Source: Gordonia lacunae
GTDB taxonomy: Bacteria; Actinomycetota; Actinomycetes; Mycobacteriales; Mycobacteriaceae
DNA length: 64,000 nt
Assembly: GCF_002149015.1 (NCBI RefSeq)
Contig: NZ_NGFO01000005.1
Coordinates: forward strand, 124,001-188,000
Reading direction: 5' to 3'
Shown: piece after piece, positions 53,390-63,528 of the stretch
Position numbering within the stretch: the stretch's first letter is position 1
Layout of the letters: every line of letters starts with the position of its first letter
Position numbers and translations under genes: made by a program
The notes under the pieces: generated by a model
What the model was told of the DNA's origin: nothing
The model's input: the letters and a program-made list of their open reading frames with translations, nothing else
The model's database searches: none

Positions 53390-56300
53390 GTGTTCGAGAA
53401 AGTCCTGGTCGCCAACCGTGGCGAGATCGCTGTGCGCGCGTTCCGTGCAGCGTTCGAGCTCGGTGCCCGAACCGTTGCGGTCTTCCCGTACGAAGACCGC
53501 AACTCCGCGCACCGGGCCAAAGCAGACGAGTCCTATCAGATCGGGAACCCGGGACATCCGGTCCGCGCGTATCTGTCCGTCGACGAGGTCATCGCGGCCG
53601 CGGAACGCTGTGGCGCTGATGCGATCTACCCCGGATACGGGTTCTTGTCGGAGAACGAGGGCCTGGCCCGGGCGTGCGCTGATGCGGGGATCACCTTCGT
53701 CGGTCCGTCGGCCGACGTGCTGGAGCTGACGGGGAACAAGGCGACCGCCGTCGCGGCGGCGAAAGCGGCCGGGCTGCCGGTCCTGGCGTCGTCGGAGCCC
53801 TCGGCCGACGTGGACGAGTTGGTCCGGGCTGCCGGGGACATGGCCTTTCCCGTGTTCGTCAAGGCCGTGGCCGGCGGTGGTGGTCGCGGTATGCGCCGGG
53901 TGGCGAAGATCGCGGATCTGGCCGGCGCCATTGCCGCGGCCTCTCGCGAGGCCGACGCCGCATTCGGCGATCCGACGGTGTTCCTGGAGCAGGGTGTCGT
54001 CAACCCGCGCCACATCGAGGTGCAGATCCTCGCCGACAGCCAGGGCAACGTGGTCCATCTGTTCGAGCGCGACTGTTCGGTGCAGCGACGCCATCAGAAG
54101 GTGATCGAACTGGCGCCGGCGCCGAACCTCGCGCCCGAGTTGCGCGATCAGATCTGTTCGGACGCAGTCGCCTTCGCCCGTCACATCGGATACACCTGCG
54201 CCGGGACCGTGGAGTTCCTGCTCGATGAACACGGCAAGCACGTGTTCATCGAGATGAATCCGCGGATCCAGGTCGAACACACGGTGACCGAGGAGATCAC
54301 CGACGTGGATCTGGTTGCCGCGCAGCTGCGTATCGCCTCGGGCGAATCGTTGGACGACCTGGGTCTGAGTCAGGACACACTACGGATTCGCGGAGCGGCG
54401 ATGCAGTGCCGCATCACCACCGAGGACCCGGCTGCCGACTTCCGGCCCGACGTCGGGCGGATCACCGCCTACCGCAGCCCCGGCGGTGCCGGGGTTCGCC
54501 TGGACGGTGGCGCAGTGCTGGGCGCCGAGGTCAGTGGGCACTTCGACTCGATGCTCGTCAAACTGACATGTCGCGGACGCGATTTCGCGACCGCGGTGCG
54601 GCGTGCTCGGCGTGCGGTGGCCGAGTTCCGCATCCGCGGGGTGGCCACGAACATCCCGTTCCTGCAGGCCGTGCTCGACGACGCCGACTTCCGCGAGGGG
54701 CGGGTGACGACCTCGTTCATCGAGGATCGGCCCTGGCTCCTGACCTCGAGATCGTCGGCGGATCGCGGCACGAAGATCCTGTCCTACCTGGCCGATGTCA
54801 CGGTGAACAAACCGCACGGGGAGCGTCCGACGACGGTGTACCCACGCGACAAGCTGCCCGCTCTCGACGGGGCGACGTTGGCGTCGCCGCCGGACGGGTC
54901 TCGGCAGCGGTTGCTGGGTCTGGGTCCTGACGGGTTCGCCGCGGAACTCCGCGATTCCACGCGGCTGGGTGTCACCGACACCACCTTCCGTGACGCCCAT
55001 CAGTCACTGCTGGCGACCCGGGTGCGCACCGACGGTCTGCTGATGGTCGCCCCGTACGTGGCGGCGATGACCCCGCAGTTGCTGTCGCTGGAGTGCTGGG
55101 GTGGGGCCACCTACGACGTCGCGTTGCGTTTTCTCAAGGAAGACCCGTGGGACCGGCTGGCGCAGCTGCGCGAGGCGGTGCCCAACATCTGCCTGCAGAT
55201 GCTCCTGCGCGGTGTGAACACCGTGGGCTACACCCCGTACCCGGCGAAGGTGACCACGGCGTTCGTCGCCGAGGCGACCGCCACCGGCATCGACATCTTC
55301 CGGATCTTCGACGCGCTCAACAACATCGAGGCGATGCGCCCGGCGATCGACGCGGTCCGCGAAACCGGGACCGCGGTCGCCGAGGTGGCCATGTCCTACA
55401 CCGGCGACCTCGCGAACCCGGCGGAGGACCTGTACACGCTGGACTATTACCTTCGTCTGGCCGAACGGATCGTCGACGCAGGTGCGCATGTCCTGGCGAT
55501 CAAGGACATGGCCGGTTTGCTGCGTGCTCCAGCCGCCACCACGCTGGTGTCGGCGCTGCGCCGTGAATTCGACCTACCGATTCACGTCCACACCCACGAC
55601 ACCCCGGGCGGCCAGCTCGCCACCTATCTCGCGGCGTGGCAGGCCGGGGCGTCCGCGGTCGATGGTGCCAGTGCCGCACTGGCCGGCACCACCAGCCAGC
55701 CGGCGTTGTCGGCGATCGTGGCCGCAGCCGCGCACTCCGACCGCGACACGGGCCTCGACTTGCAGGCGGTCTGCGATCTCGAACCGTACTGGGAGGCGCT
55801 CCGCAAGGTCTACGCCCCGTTCGAGTCGGGTCTCCCGGCGCCGACCGGGCGCGTGTACACCCACGAGATCCCTGGCGGACAGTTGTCGAATCTCCGTCAG
55901 CAGGCGATCGCGCTCGGACTCGGGAACCGGTTCGAGGCGGTCGAACAGGCCTATGCCGCCGCCGACCGCATGCTGGGCAGGCTCATCAAGGTGACGCCGT
56001 CGTCCAAGGTCGTCGGGGATCTGGCGTTGGCGCTGGTGGGCCGGGGCGTCACGGCCAAGGAGTTCGCCGCCGACCCGCGCGCCTACGACATCCCGGATTC
56101 GGTGATCGGATTCCTCCGGGGCGAATTGGGCGATCCGGCGGGCGGGTGGCCGGAACCGTTACGCACGATCGCGCTCGAAGGACGCGCGGACGCCCCGGCA
56201 ACCGAGGAACTCGCACAGGAGGATTCGACGGCACTGGACACGCCCGGTGAGAAGCGGCAGCACACCCTCAACCGACTGCTGTTCGCCGGACCCACACGTG

Positions 56301-56779
56301 AGTTCGACGATCACCAGGAGACCTACGGCGACACCTCGCGGCTGTCGGCGAACCAGTTCTTCTACGGCTTGCGCTACGGCGAGGAACACCGCGTCGAACT
56401 CGAACCCGGTGTCGAGTTGCTGATCGGGCTCGAGGCGATCAGCGAGCCCGACGAGAACGGTATGCGGACCGTCATGTGCATCCTCAACGGGCAACTCCGG
56501 CCGGTGCAGGTACGCGACCGGTCCGTCGACGCCGAGGTCGCCGCGGCCGAGAAGGCCGACCGCGGCAATCCGTTCCACATCGGTGCGCCGTTCGCCGGGG
56601 TCGTGTCCCTGACCGTCGGGGTCGGCGACCAGGTCGCAGCCGGCGCCGCCATCGGCACCATCGAGGCGATGAAGATGGAGGCCACCGTCACCGCGCCCGT
56701 CGGTGGGAAGGTCTCGCGGCTGGCGATCGACTCGGTCACCCAGGTCGCCCCCGGCGACCTGCTGGTCGAGATGGTTTGA
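53390..56779 (+). CDS. pyc: pyruvate carboxylase
   Basis: It carboxylates pyruvate to oxaloacetate, the co-substrate of PrpC. The 1129-residue protein has all domains in order: biotin carboxylase (about 1-450, with the ATP-grasp GGGGRGM loop and EMNPRIQVEHTVTEE), carboxyltransferase (about 520-830, with DTTFRDAHQSLLATRVRT and HTHDTPGGQLAT), and a C-terminal biotin domain with the acceptor Lys in EAMKMEA. The start is GTG 53390, 33 bases after prpC; no strong ribosome site is visible. It may be read through from prpDBC. Confidence 0.96.
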   Translation: MFEKVLVANRGEIAVRAFRAAFELGARTVAVFPYEDRNSAHRAKADESYQIGNPGHPVRAYLSVDEVIAAAERCGADAIYPGYGFLSENEGLARACADAGITFVGPSADVLELTGNKATAVAAAKAAGLPVLASSEPSADVDELVRAAGDMAFPVFVKAVAGGGGRGMRRVAKIADLAGAIAAASREADAAFGDPTVFLEQGVVNPRHIEVQILADSQGNVVHLFERDCSVQRRHQKVIELAPAPNLAPELRDQICSDAVAFARHIGYTCAGTVEFLLDEHGKHVFIEMNPRIQVEHTVTEEITDVDLVAAQLRIASGESLDDLGLSQDTLRIRGAAMQCRITTEDPAADFRPDVGRITAYRSPGGAGVRLDGGAVLGAEVSGHFDSMLVKLTCRGRDFATAVRRARRAVAEFRIRGVATNIPFLQAVLDDADFREGRVTTSFIEDRPWLLTSRSSADRGTKILSYLADVTVNKPHGERPTTVYPRDKLPALDGATLASPPDGSRQRLLGLGPDGFAAELRDSTRLGVTDTTFRDAHQSLLATRVRTDGLLMVAPYVAAMTPQLLSLECWGGATYDVALRFLKEDPWDRLAQLREAVPNICLQMLLRGVNTVGYTPYPAKVTTAFVAEATATGIDIFRIFDALNNIEAMRPAIDAVRETGTAVAEVAMSYTGDLANPAEDLYTLDYYLRLAERIVDAGAHVLAIKDMAGLLRAPAATTLVSALRREFDLPIHVHTHDTPGGQLATYLAAWQAGASAVDGASAALAGTTSQPALSAIVAAAAHSDRDTGLDLQAVCDLEPYWEALRKVYAPFESGLPAPTGRVYTHEIPGGQLSNLRQQAIALGLGNRFEAVEQAYAAADRMLGRLIKVTPSSKVVGDLALALVGRGVTAKEFAADPRAYDIPDSVIGFLRGELGDPAGGWPEPLRTIALEGRADAPATEELAQEDSTALDTPGEKRQHTLNRLLFAGPTREFDDHQETYGDTSRLSANQFFYGLRYGEEHRVELEPGVELLIGLEAISEPDENGMRTVMCILNGQLRPVQVRDRSVDAEVAAAEKADRGNPFHIGAPFAGVVSLTVGVGDQVAAGAAIGTIEAMKMEATVTAPVGGKVSRLAIDSVTQVAPGDLLVEMV

Positions 56780-56807
56780 CGCACATCATGTTCCCGACCA
56801 GGGCATA

Positions 56808-56858
56808 GATGGCCCCGGCCGTCGCACTCGCGTGGGAGTCGGCGGCCGGGGGGTCATC
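56808..56858. terminator. bidirectional terminator between pyc and metE
   Basis: An imperfect long stem pairs 56808-56821 with 56843-56858 (GATGGCCCC against GGGGGGTCATC plus a GGCCG/CGGCC core), looped over about 21 bases. It sits between two convergent genes. T-tracts are weak. Confidence 0.6.
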
Positions 56859-56877
56859 TGTGCAGCCGGTCGACCGC

Positions 56878-59181
56878 CTATCCGGTCAGCGGGATCGACT
56901 CGCGCAGGCGCGCCGCCGCGGCCACCATGTTGGTGAGCGAGTCGACCACCTCCGGTGTGCCGCGGGTCTTCAGCCCGCAGTCCGGATTCACCCACAGACG
57001 TGCCGCGCCGACGCTCGACAACGCCGCCGACAGGGCTGTGAAGATCTCGTCCTGGCCGGGCACGCGCGGTGAGTGGATGTCGTAGACGCCCGGGCCGACC
57101 GCGTTGCGGAAACCTGCTTCGTCGAGATCGCCGAGCACCTCCATGTGCGACCGCGCCGCCTCGATGGACGTGACGTCGGCGTCGAGGTCGGCGATCGCTC
57201 CGATGACCTCGCCGAATTCCGAGTAGCAGAGGTGCGTGTGGATCTGCGTGTCGTCGCGGACTCCGGACGTCGCGATGCGGAAGGCCCGCACGGCCCACGC
57301 CAGGTAGGCGGGTTTGTCCGCGTCGCGCGCCGGCAGCAACTCGCGCAAGGCCGGTTCGTCGACCTGGATGATCCCGACGCCGGCCTTCTCGAGGTCGACC
57401 GTCTCGTCGCGGATGGCGAGTGCGATCTGGTCGGCAGACATCGACAGAGGCTGGTCGTTCCGCACGAACGACCACGCCAGAATGGTCACCGGGCCGGTCA
57501 GCATCCCCTTGACCGGCTTGCTGGTCAGCGTCTGGGCGTAGGTGATCCAGTCGACGGTCATCGGCTTCGGCCGACTCACATCGCCGAACAGGATCGGCGG
57601 CCGCACACACCGCGAGCCGTAGGACTGGACCCAACCGTTCGCCGTCGCGAAGTAGCCCTCGAACTGCTCGGCGAAGTACTGCACCATGTCGTTGCGCTCG
57701 GGTTCCCCGTGTACGAGGACGTCGAGGCCGATCGACTCCTGCAGGGCCACGACATCCGCGATCTCGTTCTTCATCCGGTTCTCGTACTCGGCGCGATCGA
57801 TCTCGCCCGAGCGGAGCGCGGCCCGCGCCAGCCGGATGGCCGAGGTCTGTGGGTAGGAACCGACCGTGGTGGTCGGCAGCGGGGGCAGTCCCAGGCGTTC
57901 CTGCTGCTTGACGAGGCGTTGCTCGGCCGGCCCGCGCGTCACGTCGGCATCGGTGACGGCGTCCAGCCGCGCGCGGACGTCGTCGTTGTGCAGGCGAGGA
58001 TCCGTGGCACGGCTGGCCAACGCCGACGAACTCTCGGCGAACGCGGCAGCCTGCGCTGCGCGACCCTCGCGCAATGCCGACGACAACACCGCGACCTCGC
58101 GGAACTTCTCGGCGGCGAAGGCGAGCCAGCCGCGAAGGTTGGGGTCGAGGTCGTCTTCGGCGTCCAGGGAGTAGGGCACGTGCAGGGTCGAGCACGACGT
58201 CGACACGGCGACGACACGAGCTGAACCGAGGACGGTGGCCAGTGTCGCGGCGGCCCGGTCCAGGTCGGTTCGCCACACGTTCCTGCCGTCCACGACGCCG
58301 GCGATCAGCAGCTTGTCCGCCAGACCCGGGGTGCCGGCCACGGTCTCGACCGAGCCCTCGACGAGATCCACCGCGACGCCCTCGATCGGGGTTCGCGCGA
58401 GATGCGTCAACCGATCACCAGGATCTCCGAAGTAGGTCGCCACCACGATGGCCGGACGCCGCTCCTCGGAGCCCAGGGCGTTGTACACCGATTCAGCCCG
58501 CAGACCCAGGTCGGCAGCGGCGTCGGTGACCAGGACGGGTTCGTCCAACTGGACCCACGCGACGCCGGCGTCGGCCAATCGCGTCAGGAGATCTCGGTAC
58601 AGCGGCACCAGCTCGTCGAGGCGCTCCAGCGGCGCACCCGCACCGTCGACTGCCTTCGACAGCGCCAGGAAGGTCACCGGGCCGACGACGACGGGGCGGG
58701 CCGGAAGACCCAGCTCGCTGGCCTCGGCGACCTCCGCCAGCACCTTCTCCGGATTCAGCCGGAAGGTCGTCGACGGGCCGATCTCGGGGACCAGGTAGTG
58801 GTAGTTGGTGTCGAACCACTTGGTCATCTCGAGCGGAGTGACCTCGGCGGTCCCACGCGCCGCAGCGAAGTAGCGGTCGAGCGGATCGTCGATCTCGGCG
58901 AACCTCGGCGGTAGGGCGTCGAGGAGGACCGAGGTGTCGAGTACCTGGTCGTAGTACGAGAACGTGTTGACCGGGACGGAGTCGTGGCCGGCCTCGGCCA
59001 GCTGGGCCCACTGCTCGCGACGCAGGCGCCGCGCGATCGTCTCGAGCTCGGCGCGGTCGAGACGACCGGCCCAATGGCTTTCGACGGCCCTCTTCAGTTC
59101 GCGTCGCGGACCGATGCGCGCGGTGCCGAGGACAGTGGTCGTGAACGGTGCCGCGGAGTCGCGGCGGACGGTGTCGGACAT
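56878..59181 (-). CDS. metE: cobalamin-independent methionine synthase
   Basis: It methylates homocysteine from methyltetrahydropteroyl-polyglutamate without B12. The 767-residue protein has an N-terminal domain opening [22 protein letters not shown] and a C-terminal catalytic domain with [11 protein letters not shown], the zinc ligands in [11 protein letters not shown] (His and Cys) and the last Cys in NPDCGLKTR. The start ATG 59181 has TAGGAGA upstream. The 5' leader holds a cobalamin riboswitch, so expression should fall when B12 is plentiful and MetH can take over. Confidence 0.97.
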   Translation of the reverse strand: MSDTVRRDSAAPFTTTVLGTARIGPRRELKRAVESHWAGRLDRAELETIARRLRREQWAQLAEAGHDSVPVNTFSYYDQVLDTSVLLDALPPRFAEIDDPLDRYFAAARGTAEVTPLEMTKWFDTNYHYLVPEIGPSTTFRLNPEKVLAEVAEASELGLPARPVVVGPVTFLALSKAVDGAGAPLERLDELVPLYRDLLTRLADAGVAWVQLDEPVLVTDAAADLGLRAESVYNALGSEERRPAIVVATYFGDPGDRLTHLARTPIEGVAVDLVEGSVETVAGTPGLADKLLIAGVVDGRNVWRTDLDRAAATLATVLGSARVVAVSTSCSTLHVPYSLDAEDDLDPNLRGWLAFAAEKFREVAVLSSALREGRAAQAAAFAESSSALASRATDPRLHNDDVRARLDAVTDADVTRGPAEQRLVKQQERLGLPPLPTTTVGSYPQTSAIRLARAALRSGEIDRAEYENRMKNEIADVVALQESIGLDVLVHGEPERNDMVQYFAEQFEGYFATANGWVQSYGSRCVRPPILFGDVSRPKPMTVDWITYAQTLTSKPVKGMLTGPVTILAWSFVRNDQPLSMSADQIALAIRDETVDLEKAGVGIIQVDEPALRELLPARDADKPAYLAWAVRAFRIATSGVRDDTQIHTHLCYSEFGEVIGAIADLDADVTSIEAARSHMEVLGDLDEAGFRNAVGPGVYDIHSPRVPGQDEIFTALSAALSSVGAARLWVNPDCGLKTRGTPEVVDSLTNMVAAAARLRESIPLTG

Positions 59182-59315
59182 GGAAGTCGACTTCTCCTAC
59201 TGACGGCGGATGGTTCACCGCCCAGCAGGGGAGATCGACCGAGCCACGCCGCGGCAGCACACAACGCGCGGAGTTCGCCGGTACGACCTGCGCCCAATCC
59301 TCGAGGCGGCGAGCC
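59182..59315 (-). other. remaining metE leader between riboswitch and start
   Basis: No gene is seen here. It includes the ribosome site GTAGGAGAAG (about 59193-59202) and GC-rich stretches that could form the expression platform of the riboswitch together with the hairpin at 59316-59336. Confidence 0.4.
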
Positions 59316-59336
59316 ACCGGACGCGGCGCGTCCGGT
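59316..59336 (-). promoter_or_regulatory. hairpin at the 3' edge of the metE aptamer
   Basis: A perfect 9-bp stem (59316-59324 with 59328-59336) with a three-base loop directly follows the aptamer. Without a T-run it is not a classical terminator; it may belong to the expression platform. Confidence 0.55.
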
Positions 59337-59339
59337 ACA

Positions 59340-59545
59340 CCTGGCAGGTCTTCGGGCTCGCCGTCGCTCTCGATCGAGATTCCTACTGACCGTCGCTTCC
59401 CAAGCCGGAGCTCAGTGCTGTTGACGGTGGTCGTTACGGCATACCGCTGCGGGGACAGCTCCGGATTCGAACCGGATTCCCTCTTGTCGGCCGGCGCACC
59501 GCCGGCGACTCGACGCCGCGTCGAAGAAGAACGACCTTCGCCGCG
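59340..59545 (-). promoter_or_regulatory. cobalamin riboswitch upstream of metE
   Basis: On the minus strand the conserved elements appear in order: AGGTCGTTC, AAGAGGGAATCCGG (about 59486-59473), AATCCGG-AGCTGTCCCCGCAGCGGTA (about 59468-59442), GAAGCGACGG, and finally AGCCCGAAGACCTGCC (59357-59342). The AGGTC near the 5' side pairs with GACCT at the 3' side to close the aptamer. All match the cobalamin riboswitch consensus. Edges are approximate. Confidence 0.92.
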
Positions 59546-59620
59546 ACGAACCACATGCGACGTCGACCCTAGCCCAGAACCGGCGGGACGAAGCGCACCG
59601 GTGTTTCGACGAGCCGGAGG

Positions 59621-59965
59621 TCAGCCGTCGATCTGATCGCGCCGAAACGACATCATCGCGCGGATCGCGGCGTCGGATGGTGGGGTGGCGGGTTGAAATC
59701 GTACGGTGCCCTTGTCCACGTCGACACCGTCGAGGAACGGCCGCGCGGCGTCGACCGCCTCCGGGCTGAACGGGTAGAGACCGATGTGCTTCTTGGTACG
59801 CATCACCGAGAGGAGCGGGCTCCCGCGATATGTCAGGGCCGGCATCCCGTAGCCCTTGCCCTGAGCGGTGTCGGGGACCGCGTCGCGAGCCACGGCGTAG
59901 ATCCGGCCGATCGCCTCGCGATCGGCCGGGTCGAGACCGTCGAGATAGTCGTCGACAGTGCCCAT
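59621..59965 (-). CDS. DUF1801 domain protein (YdhG-like)
   Basis: This 114-residue small protein matches the DUF1801 fold: VDDYLDGLDPADREAIGRIYAV at the N-terminus, GKGYGMPALTYRGSPLL, and KKHIGLYPFSPEAVDA then GTVRFQP. Some members act as iron (frataxin-like) chaperones in Firmicutes; the role here is unknown. The ATG at 59965 with GAGAGG upstream is preferred to the longer frame. It is divergent from infA. Confidence 0.85.
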   Translation of the reverse strand: MGTVDDYLDGLDPADREAIGRIYAVARDAVPDTAQGKGYGMPALTYRGSPLLSVMRTKKHIGLYPFSPEAVDAARPFLDGVDVDKGTVRFQPATPPSDAAIRAMMSFRRDQIDG

Positions 59966-60001
59966 CCGGGGTGGCCTCTCGCCGTGGCGCCGAGCACGCA
60001 T

Positions 60002-60030
60002 TTGGCCTGGCCTGCTCGTTCGCGTAACAT
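60002..60030 (+). promoter_or_regulatory. probable infA promoter
   Basis: TTGGCC (60002-60007), a 17-base spacer and TAACAT (60025-60030) form a good housekeeping promoter in the gap between the divergent DUF1801 gene and infA. The leader to infA would be about 178 bases. Confidence 0.5.
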
Positions 60031-60214
60031 GGATCGTCGGTGCGCATCGCGTGCCGGGCATCAGCGTGTCAGCACGTGGGTCCGGTCGGCGTACACCGGG
60101 TGCAGGTCCTCGCGGACCGGTGCCCACACCCTAACGGACAAACACTGATTCAACCCGGCCATTGCGCCGCGACATCGCCGAGATGTCGTGGTCGCGGCCA
60201 GGATCGCGGAGGAC

Positions 60215-60436
60215 ATGGCGAAGAAAGACGGGGCCATCGAGGTCGAGGGTCGAGTGATCGAACCCCTGCCCAATGCGATGTTTCGTATTGAGCTGGAGAA
60301 CGGACACAAGGTTCTCGCCCACATCAGCGGCAAGATGCGGCAGCACTACATCCGCATCCTGCCCGAGGACCGGGTCGTCGTGGAACTCTCGCCCTACGAC
60401 CTGGCTCGTGGGCGAATCGTGTACCGCTACAAGTAG
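60215..60436 (+). CDS. infA: translation initiation factor IF-1
   Basis: This is a 73-residue OB-fold protein, the exact family length, that binds the ribosomal A site during initiation. It reads [23 protein letters not shown], then [20 protein letters not shown] and ends GRIVYRYK. The ATG at 60215 follows GCGGAGG; the longer frame from 60188 adds no family sequence. Confidence 0.98.
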   Translation: MAKKDGAIEVEGRVIEPLPNAMFRIELENGHKVLAHISGKMRQHYIRILPEDRVVVELSPYDLARGRIVYRYK

Positions 60437-60515
60437 GACTTTCCCGGCGTCGCCGGGGAGAGACTTCCCGGACATCCGCCGGGGACAGGCTTCTCGGACA
60501 TCCGTCCGGGAGGAG
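60437..60515 (+). repeat. three imperfect tandem hairpin repeats between infA and rpmJ
   Basis: Three units of about 25-28 bases follow one another, each starting with (G)ACTT or GCTT and then a CCCGG or TCGGACATCCG half with its complement CCGGG. Each can fold on itself: CCCGGcgtcgCCGGG, CCCGG..CCGGG, and CGGACatccGTCCG. They occupy most of the 143-base gap before rpmJ. Confidence 0.65.
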
Positions 60516-60579
60516 ACCGACACCCACGTGTACGGCCGTTTCGGCGTGCGCGCGGGCGAGCCGAGCAGGAGAGATTGAC

Positions 60580-60693
60580 GTGAAGGTTCAGCCGAGCGTC
60601 AAGCCGATCTGCGAGAAGTGCAAGGTGATCCGTCGTAACGGTCGGGTCATGGTGATCTGCGAGAACCTGCGTCACAAGCAGCGTCAGGGCTGA
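60580..60693 (+). CDS. rpmJ: 50S ribosomal protein L36 (zinc-binding form)
   Basis: This 37-residue protein reads [20 protein letters not shown], then [17 protein letters not shown]. The Cys-x2-Cys, Cys and His residues (Cys11, Cys14, Cys27, His32) make the zinc-ribbon form usual in zinc-replete growth. The start is GTG 60580, after CAGGAGAG. Its length falls below common gene-finder limits. Confidence 0.96.
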   Translation: MKVQPSVKPICEKCKVIRRNGRVMVICENLRHKQRQG

Positions 60694-60903
60694 TCACGCG
60701 CACCCTCCGGGTCGCTTGAGTCAGAACAACTGAAGACCGACAACTGAATATCCAAGGACCTCCCAACACCAGCGGCGACAGACGCGTCACCGCCTACCTC
60801 CGGATCAGAGGCCGGAGCCCACGAGGCCGGACACACGGTTCGGCACCAGCTCGCGGGACGGACTGGGAGCAGACCTCTGAGAATCGAAAAGGAAATCCGC
60901 CAC
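60694..60903 (+). other. 210-base leader between rpmJ and rpsM
   Basis: No gene is seen. The segment contains ACAACTGAATA (60740-60750), an 11-base match to the rpsH leader at 24119-24129, and several GC-rich complementary patches (CCTCCGGATCAGAGGCCGGAG near 60799-60819). The ribosome site AAAAGGAAA precedes the rpsM start. It could hold a promoter or an autoregulatory S4/S13-type structure. Confidence 0.4.
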
Positions 60904-61272
60904 ATGGCACGTGTTGCTGGTGTGGATCTCCCCCGCGAAAAGCGGCTGGAGATCGCACTGACCTACATCTATGGAGTTGGGCGCACCACCTCCAAGGAGA
61001 TCCTCGAGGGAACGGGCCTGAGCCCGGACCTCCGAGCCAAGGATCTCACCGACGCAGACGTCTCGAAGCTGCGTGAGTACATCGAAGCCTCGGTGAAGGT
61101 CGAGGGTGACCTGCGTCGCGAGGTGCAGGCCGACATCCGTCGCAAGATCGAGATCGGCTGCTACCAGGGTCTGCGCCACCGTCGTGGCCTGCCTGTGCGC
61201 GGACAGCGCACCAAGACCAATGCCCGCACTCGCAAGGGCCCGAAGAAGACCATCGCCGGGAAGAAGAAGTAA
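60904..61272 (+). CDS. rpsM: 30S ribosomal protein S13
   Basis: This 122-residue head protein contacts tRNA and the large subunit. It reads [25 protein letters not shown], then [28 protein letters not shown], the universal S13 signature. Its stop overlaps the rpsK start (TAATG). It opens the alpha operon. Confidence 0.98.
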   Translation: MARVAGVDLPREKRLEIALTYIYGVGRTTSKEILEGTGLSPDLRAKDLTDADVSKLREYIEASVKVEGDLRREVQADIRRKIEIGCYQGLRHRRGLPVRGQRTKTNARTRKGPKKTIAGKKK

Positions 61273-61679
61273 TGCCTCCGAAGTCACGTAGCGCAGGCCC
61301 CAAGAAGGGCACCCGCCGTCGCGATAAGAAGAACGTCCCGCACGGCCACGCGCACATCAAGTCGACGTTCAACAACACCATCGTGTCGATCAGCGACCCC
61401 AGCGGCAACATCATCAGCTGGGCATCGTCGGGCCACGTCGGTTTCAAGGGCTCGCGCAAGAGCACCCCGTTCGCGGCTCAGCTCGCGGCCGAGAACGCTG
61501 CGCGCAAGGCCCAGGAACACGGCGTCAAGAAGGTCGACGTGTTCGTCAAGGGACCGGGTTCGGGTCGTGAGACCGCCATCCGCTCCCTGCAGGCAGCCGG
61601 CCTCGAGGTCGGCACCATTTCCGATGTCACCCCGCAGCCGCACAACGGTTGCCGTCCGCCCAAGCGGCGTCGGGTCTAG
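61272..61679 (+). CDS. rpsK: 30S ribosomal protein S11
   Basis: This 135-residue platform protein has [19 protein letters not shown], then [18 protein letters not shown] and the C-terminal [26 protein letters not shown], the S11 signature. The ATG overlaps the rpsM stop. Confidence 0.98.
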   Translation: MPPKSRSAGPKKGTRRRDKKNVPHGHAHIKSTFNNTIVSISDPSGNIISWASSGHVGFKGSRKSTPFAAQLAAENAARKAQEHGVKKVDVFVKGPGSGRETAIRSLQAAGLEVGTISDVTPQPHNGCRPPKRRRV

Positions 61680-61703
61680 CGGGAAAGGGAGGAACAGAGA
61701 AAC

Positions 61704-62309
61704 ATGGCTCGTTATACCGGCCCCGCAACCAAGAAGTCTCGTCGCCTTCGCGTCGACCTGATCGGTGGAGACGCTGCATTCGAGCGTCGCCCCTACCCGC
61801 CCGGCCAGCACGGCCGCTCGCGGATCAAGGAGAGCGAATACCTGCTCCAGCTGCAGGAGAAGCAGAAGGCGCGCTTCACCTACGGAGTGATGGAGAAGCA
61901 GTTCCGTCGCTACTTCGAAGAGGCGAATCGTCGCAACGGCAAGACCGGTGACGAACTGCTGAAGCTGCTCGAGACCCGTCTCGACAACGTCGTGTACCGC
62001 TCGGGCATCGCCCGGACCCGTCGCCAGGCCCGCCAGCTGGTCAGCCACGGCCACTTCACCGTCAACGGTGTGAAGGTCGACGTGCCCAGCTACCGCGTCA
62101 GCCAGTACGACATCATCGACGTCCGTCCGAAGTCGCTGCAGACCGTCCCGTTCCAGATCGCCAAGGAGCTCGTCGGCGATCGTCCGGTCCCGGGTTGGCT
62201 CCAGGTCGTGCCCTCGACCCTGCGCATCCTCGTGCACAGCGTGCCCGAGCGTGCCCAGATCGATGTCCCGCTGACCGAGCAGCTCATCGTCGAGTTCTAC
62301 TCGAAGTAA
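61704..62309 (+). CDS. rpsD: 30S ribosomal protein S4
   Basis: This 201-residue assembly-initiating protein has the S4-type RNA-binding domain (ETRLDNVVYRSGIARTRRQARQLVSHGHFTVNG). The N-terminus is the cysteine-free form (ARYTGPATKKSRRLRVDL), not the zinc form. GGGAAAGGGAGG precedes the ATG. In other bacteria S4 represses this operon. Confidence 0.98.
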   Translation: MARYTGPATKKSRRLRVDLIGGDAAFERRPYPPGQHGRSRIKESEYLLQLQEKQKARFTYGVMEKQFRRYFEEANRRNGKTGDELLKLLETRLDNVVYRSGIARTRRQARQLVSHGHFTVNGVKVDVPSYRVSQYDIIDVRPKSLQTVPFQIAKELVGDRPVPGWLQVVPSTLRILVHSVPERAQIDVPLTEQLIVEFYSK

Positions 62310-62391
62310 GACACACCGCCCGACAGCAACAGCTGTTCGGTTCACCCTCGAGGCCGTCATATAGCGGTCGGCCAAAGGAGATATCCAAGAA

Positions 62392-63444
62392 ATGCTCATC
62401 TCACAGCGACCCACCCTCACCGAGGAAGTCATCGCCGAGGATCGTTCGAAGTTCGTCATCGAGCCCCTCGAGCCGGGCTTCGGTTACACCCTCGGCAACT
62501 CGCTGCGCCGTACCCTGCTCAGCTCGATCCCGGGTGCTGCCATCACCAGCATCCGCATCGACGGTGTTCTCCACGAGTTCACCACCGTGGCCGGGGTCAA
62601 GGAAGACGTCACCGACATCATCCTGAACCTCAAGGGCCTCGTGGTCAGCTCGGACGAGGACGAGCCGGTCACCATGTACGTGCGCAAGCAGGGTCCGGGC
62701 ACCGTCACCGGTGCCGACATCGTGCCCCCGGCCGGTGTCACCGTGCACAACCCCGATCTGCACATCGCCACCCTGAACGACAAGGGCAAGCTCGAGATCG
62801 AGCTGGTCGTCGAGCGGGGCCGCGGCTACGTCCCGGCCGTGCAGAACAAGGCGTCGGGTGCCGAGATCGGCCGCATCCCGGTCGACTCGATCTACTCGCC
62901 GGTGCTCAAGGTGACCTACAAGGTCGAGGCCACCCGTGTCGAGCAGCGCACCGACTTCGATCGTCTGGTGCTCGATGTGGAGACCAAGAACTCGATCAGT
63001 GCGCGTGACGCGCTGGCGTCGGCGGGCAAGACCCTGGTGGAGTTGTTCGGGCTCGCCCGGGAGCTCAACGTCGAGGCCGAGGGCATCGAGATCGGGCCGT
63101 CGCCGGCCGAGGCCGACCACATCGCGTCGTTCAGCCTGCCGATCGAGGATCTCGAGCTGACCGTCCGGTCCTACAACTGCCTCAAGCGCGAGGGTGTGCA
63201 CACCGTCGGCGAGCTGGTTGCCCGGACCGAGTCGGATCTGCTCGACATCCGCAACTTCGGCCAGAAGTCGATCGACGAGGTCAAGGTCAAGCTGCACGCG
63301 CTCGGTCTGTCCCTCAAGGACAGCCCGGCCAGCTTCGATCCGTCGCAGGTCGCGGGTTACGACCCGGCCACCGGCACGTGGTCGGAAGACGCGTCCTTCG
63401 ACGCCGATTCCGGTGAGGATTTCGCGGAGACCGAGCAGCTGTAG
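62392..63444 (+). CDS. rpoA: RNA polymerase alpha subunit
   Basis: This 350-residue protein has the assembly N-terminal domain ([26 protein letters not shown]) and the C-terminal DNA/activator-binding domain ([41 protein letters not shown]), joined by an acidic linker. An acidic tail closes it. AAAGGAGAT lies upstream of the ATG. Confidence 0.98.
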   Translation: MLISQRPTLTEEVIAEDRSKFVIEPLEPGFGYTLGNSLRRTLLSSIPGAAITSIRIDGVLHEFTTVAGVKEDVTDIILNLKGLVVSSDEDEPVTMYVRKQGPGTVTGADIVPPAGVTVHNPDLHIATLNDKGKLEIELVVERGRGYVPAVQNKASGAEIGRIPVDSIYSPVLKVTYKVEATRVEQRTDFDRLVLDVETKNSISARDALASAGKTLVELFGLARELNVEAEGIEIGPSPAEADHIASFSLPIEDLELTVRSYNCLKREGVHTVGELVARTESDLLDIRNFGQKSIDEVKVKLHALGLSLKDSPASFDPSQVAGYDPATGTWSEDASFDADSGEDFAETEQL

Positions 63445-63490
63445 TCGCTCTACAGCGGCGGTAGCTGTCGTTCGCACACACCCCTGACTT

Positions 63491-63508
63491 CCGCATCGAG
63501 TGATGCGG
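63491..63508 (+). other. hairpin in the rpoA-rplQ gap
   Basis: A perfect 7-bp stem (63491-63497 with 63502-63508) and four-base loop lies between rpoA and rplQ, just before a ribosome site (TAGGAGAA). There is no T-run, so attenuation or mRNA processing is more likely than termination. Confidence 0.5.
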
Positions 63509-63528
63509 GGTCCTCCTAGGAGAAGACA

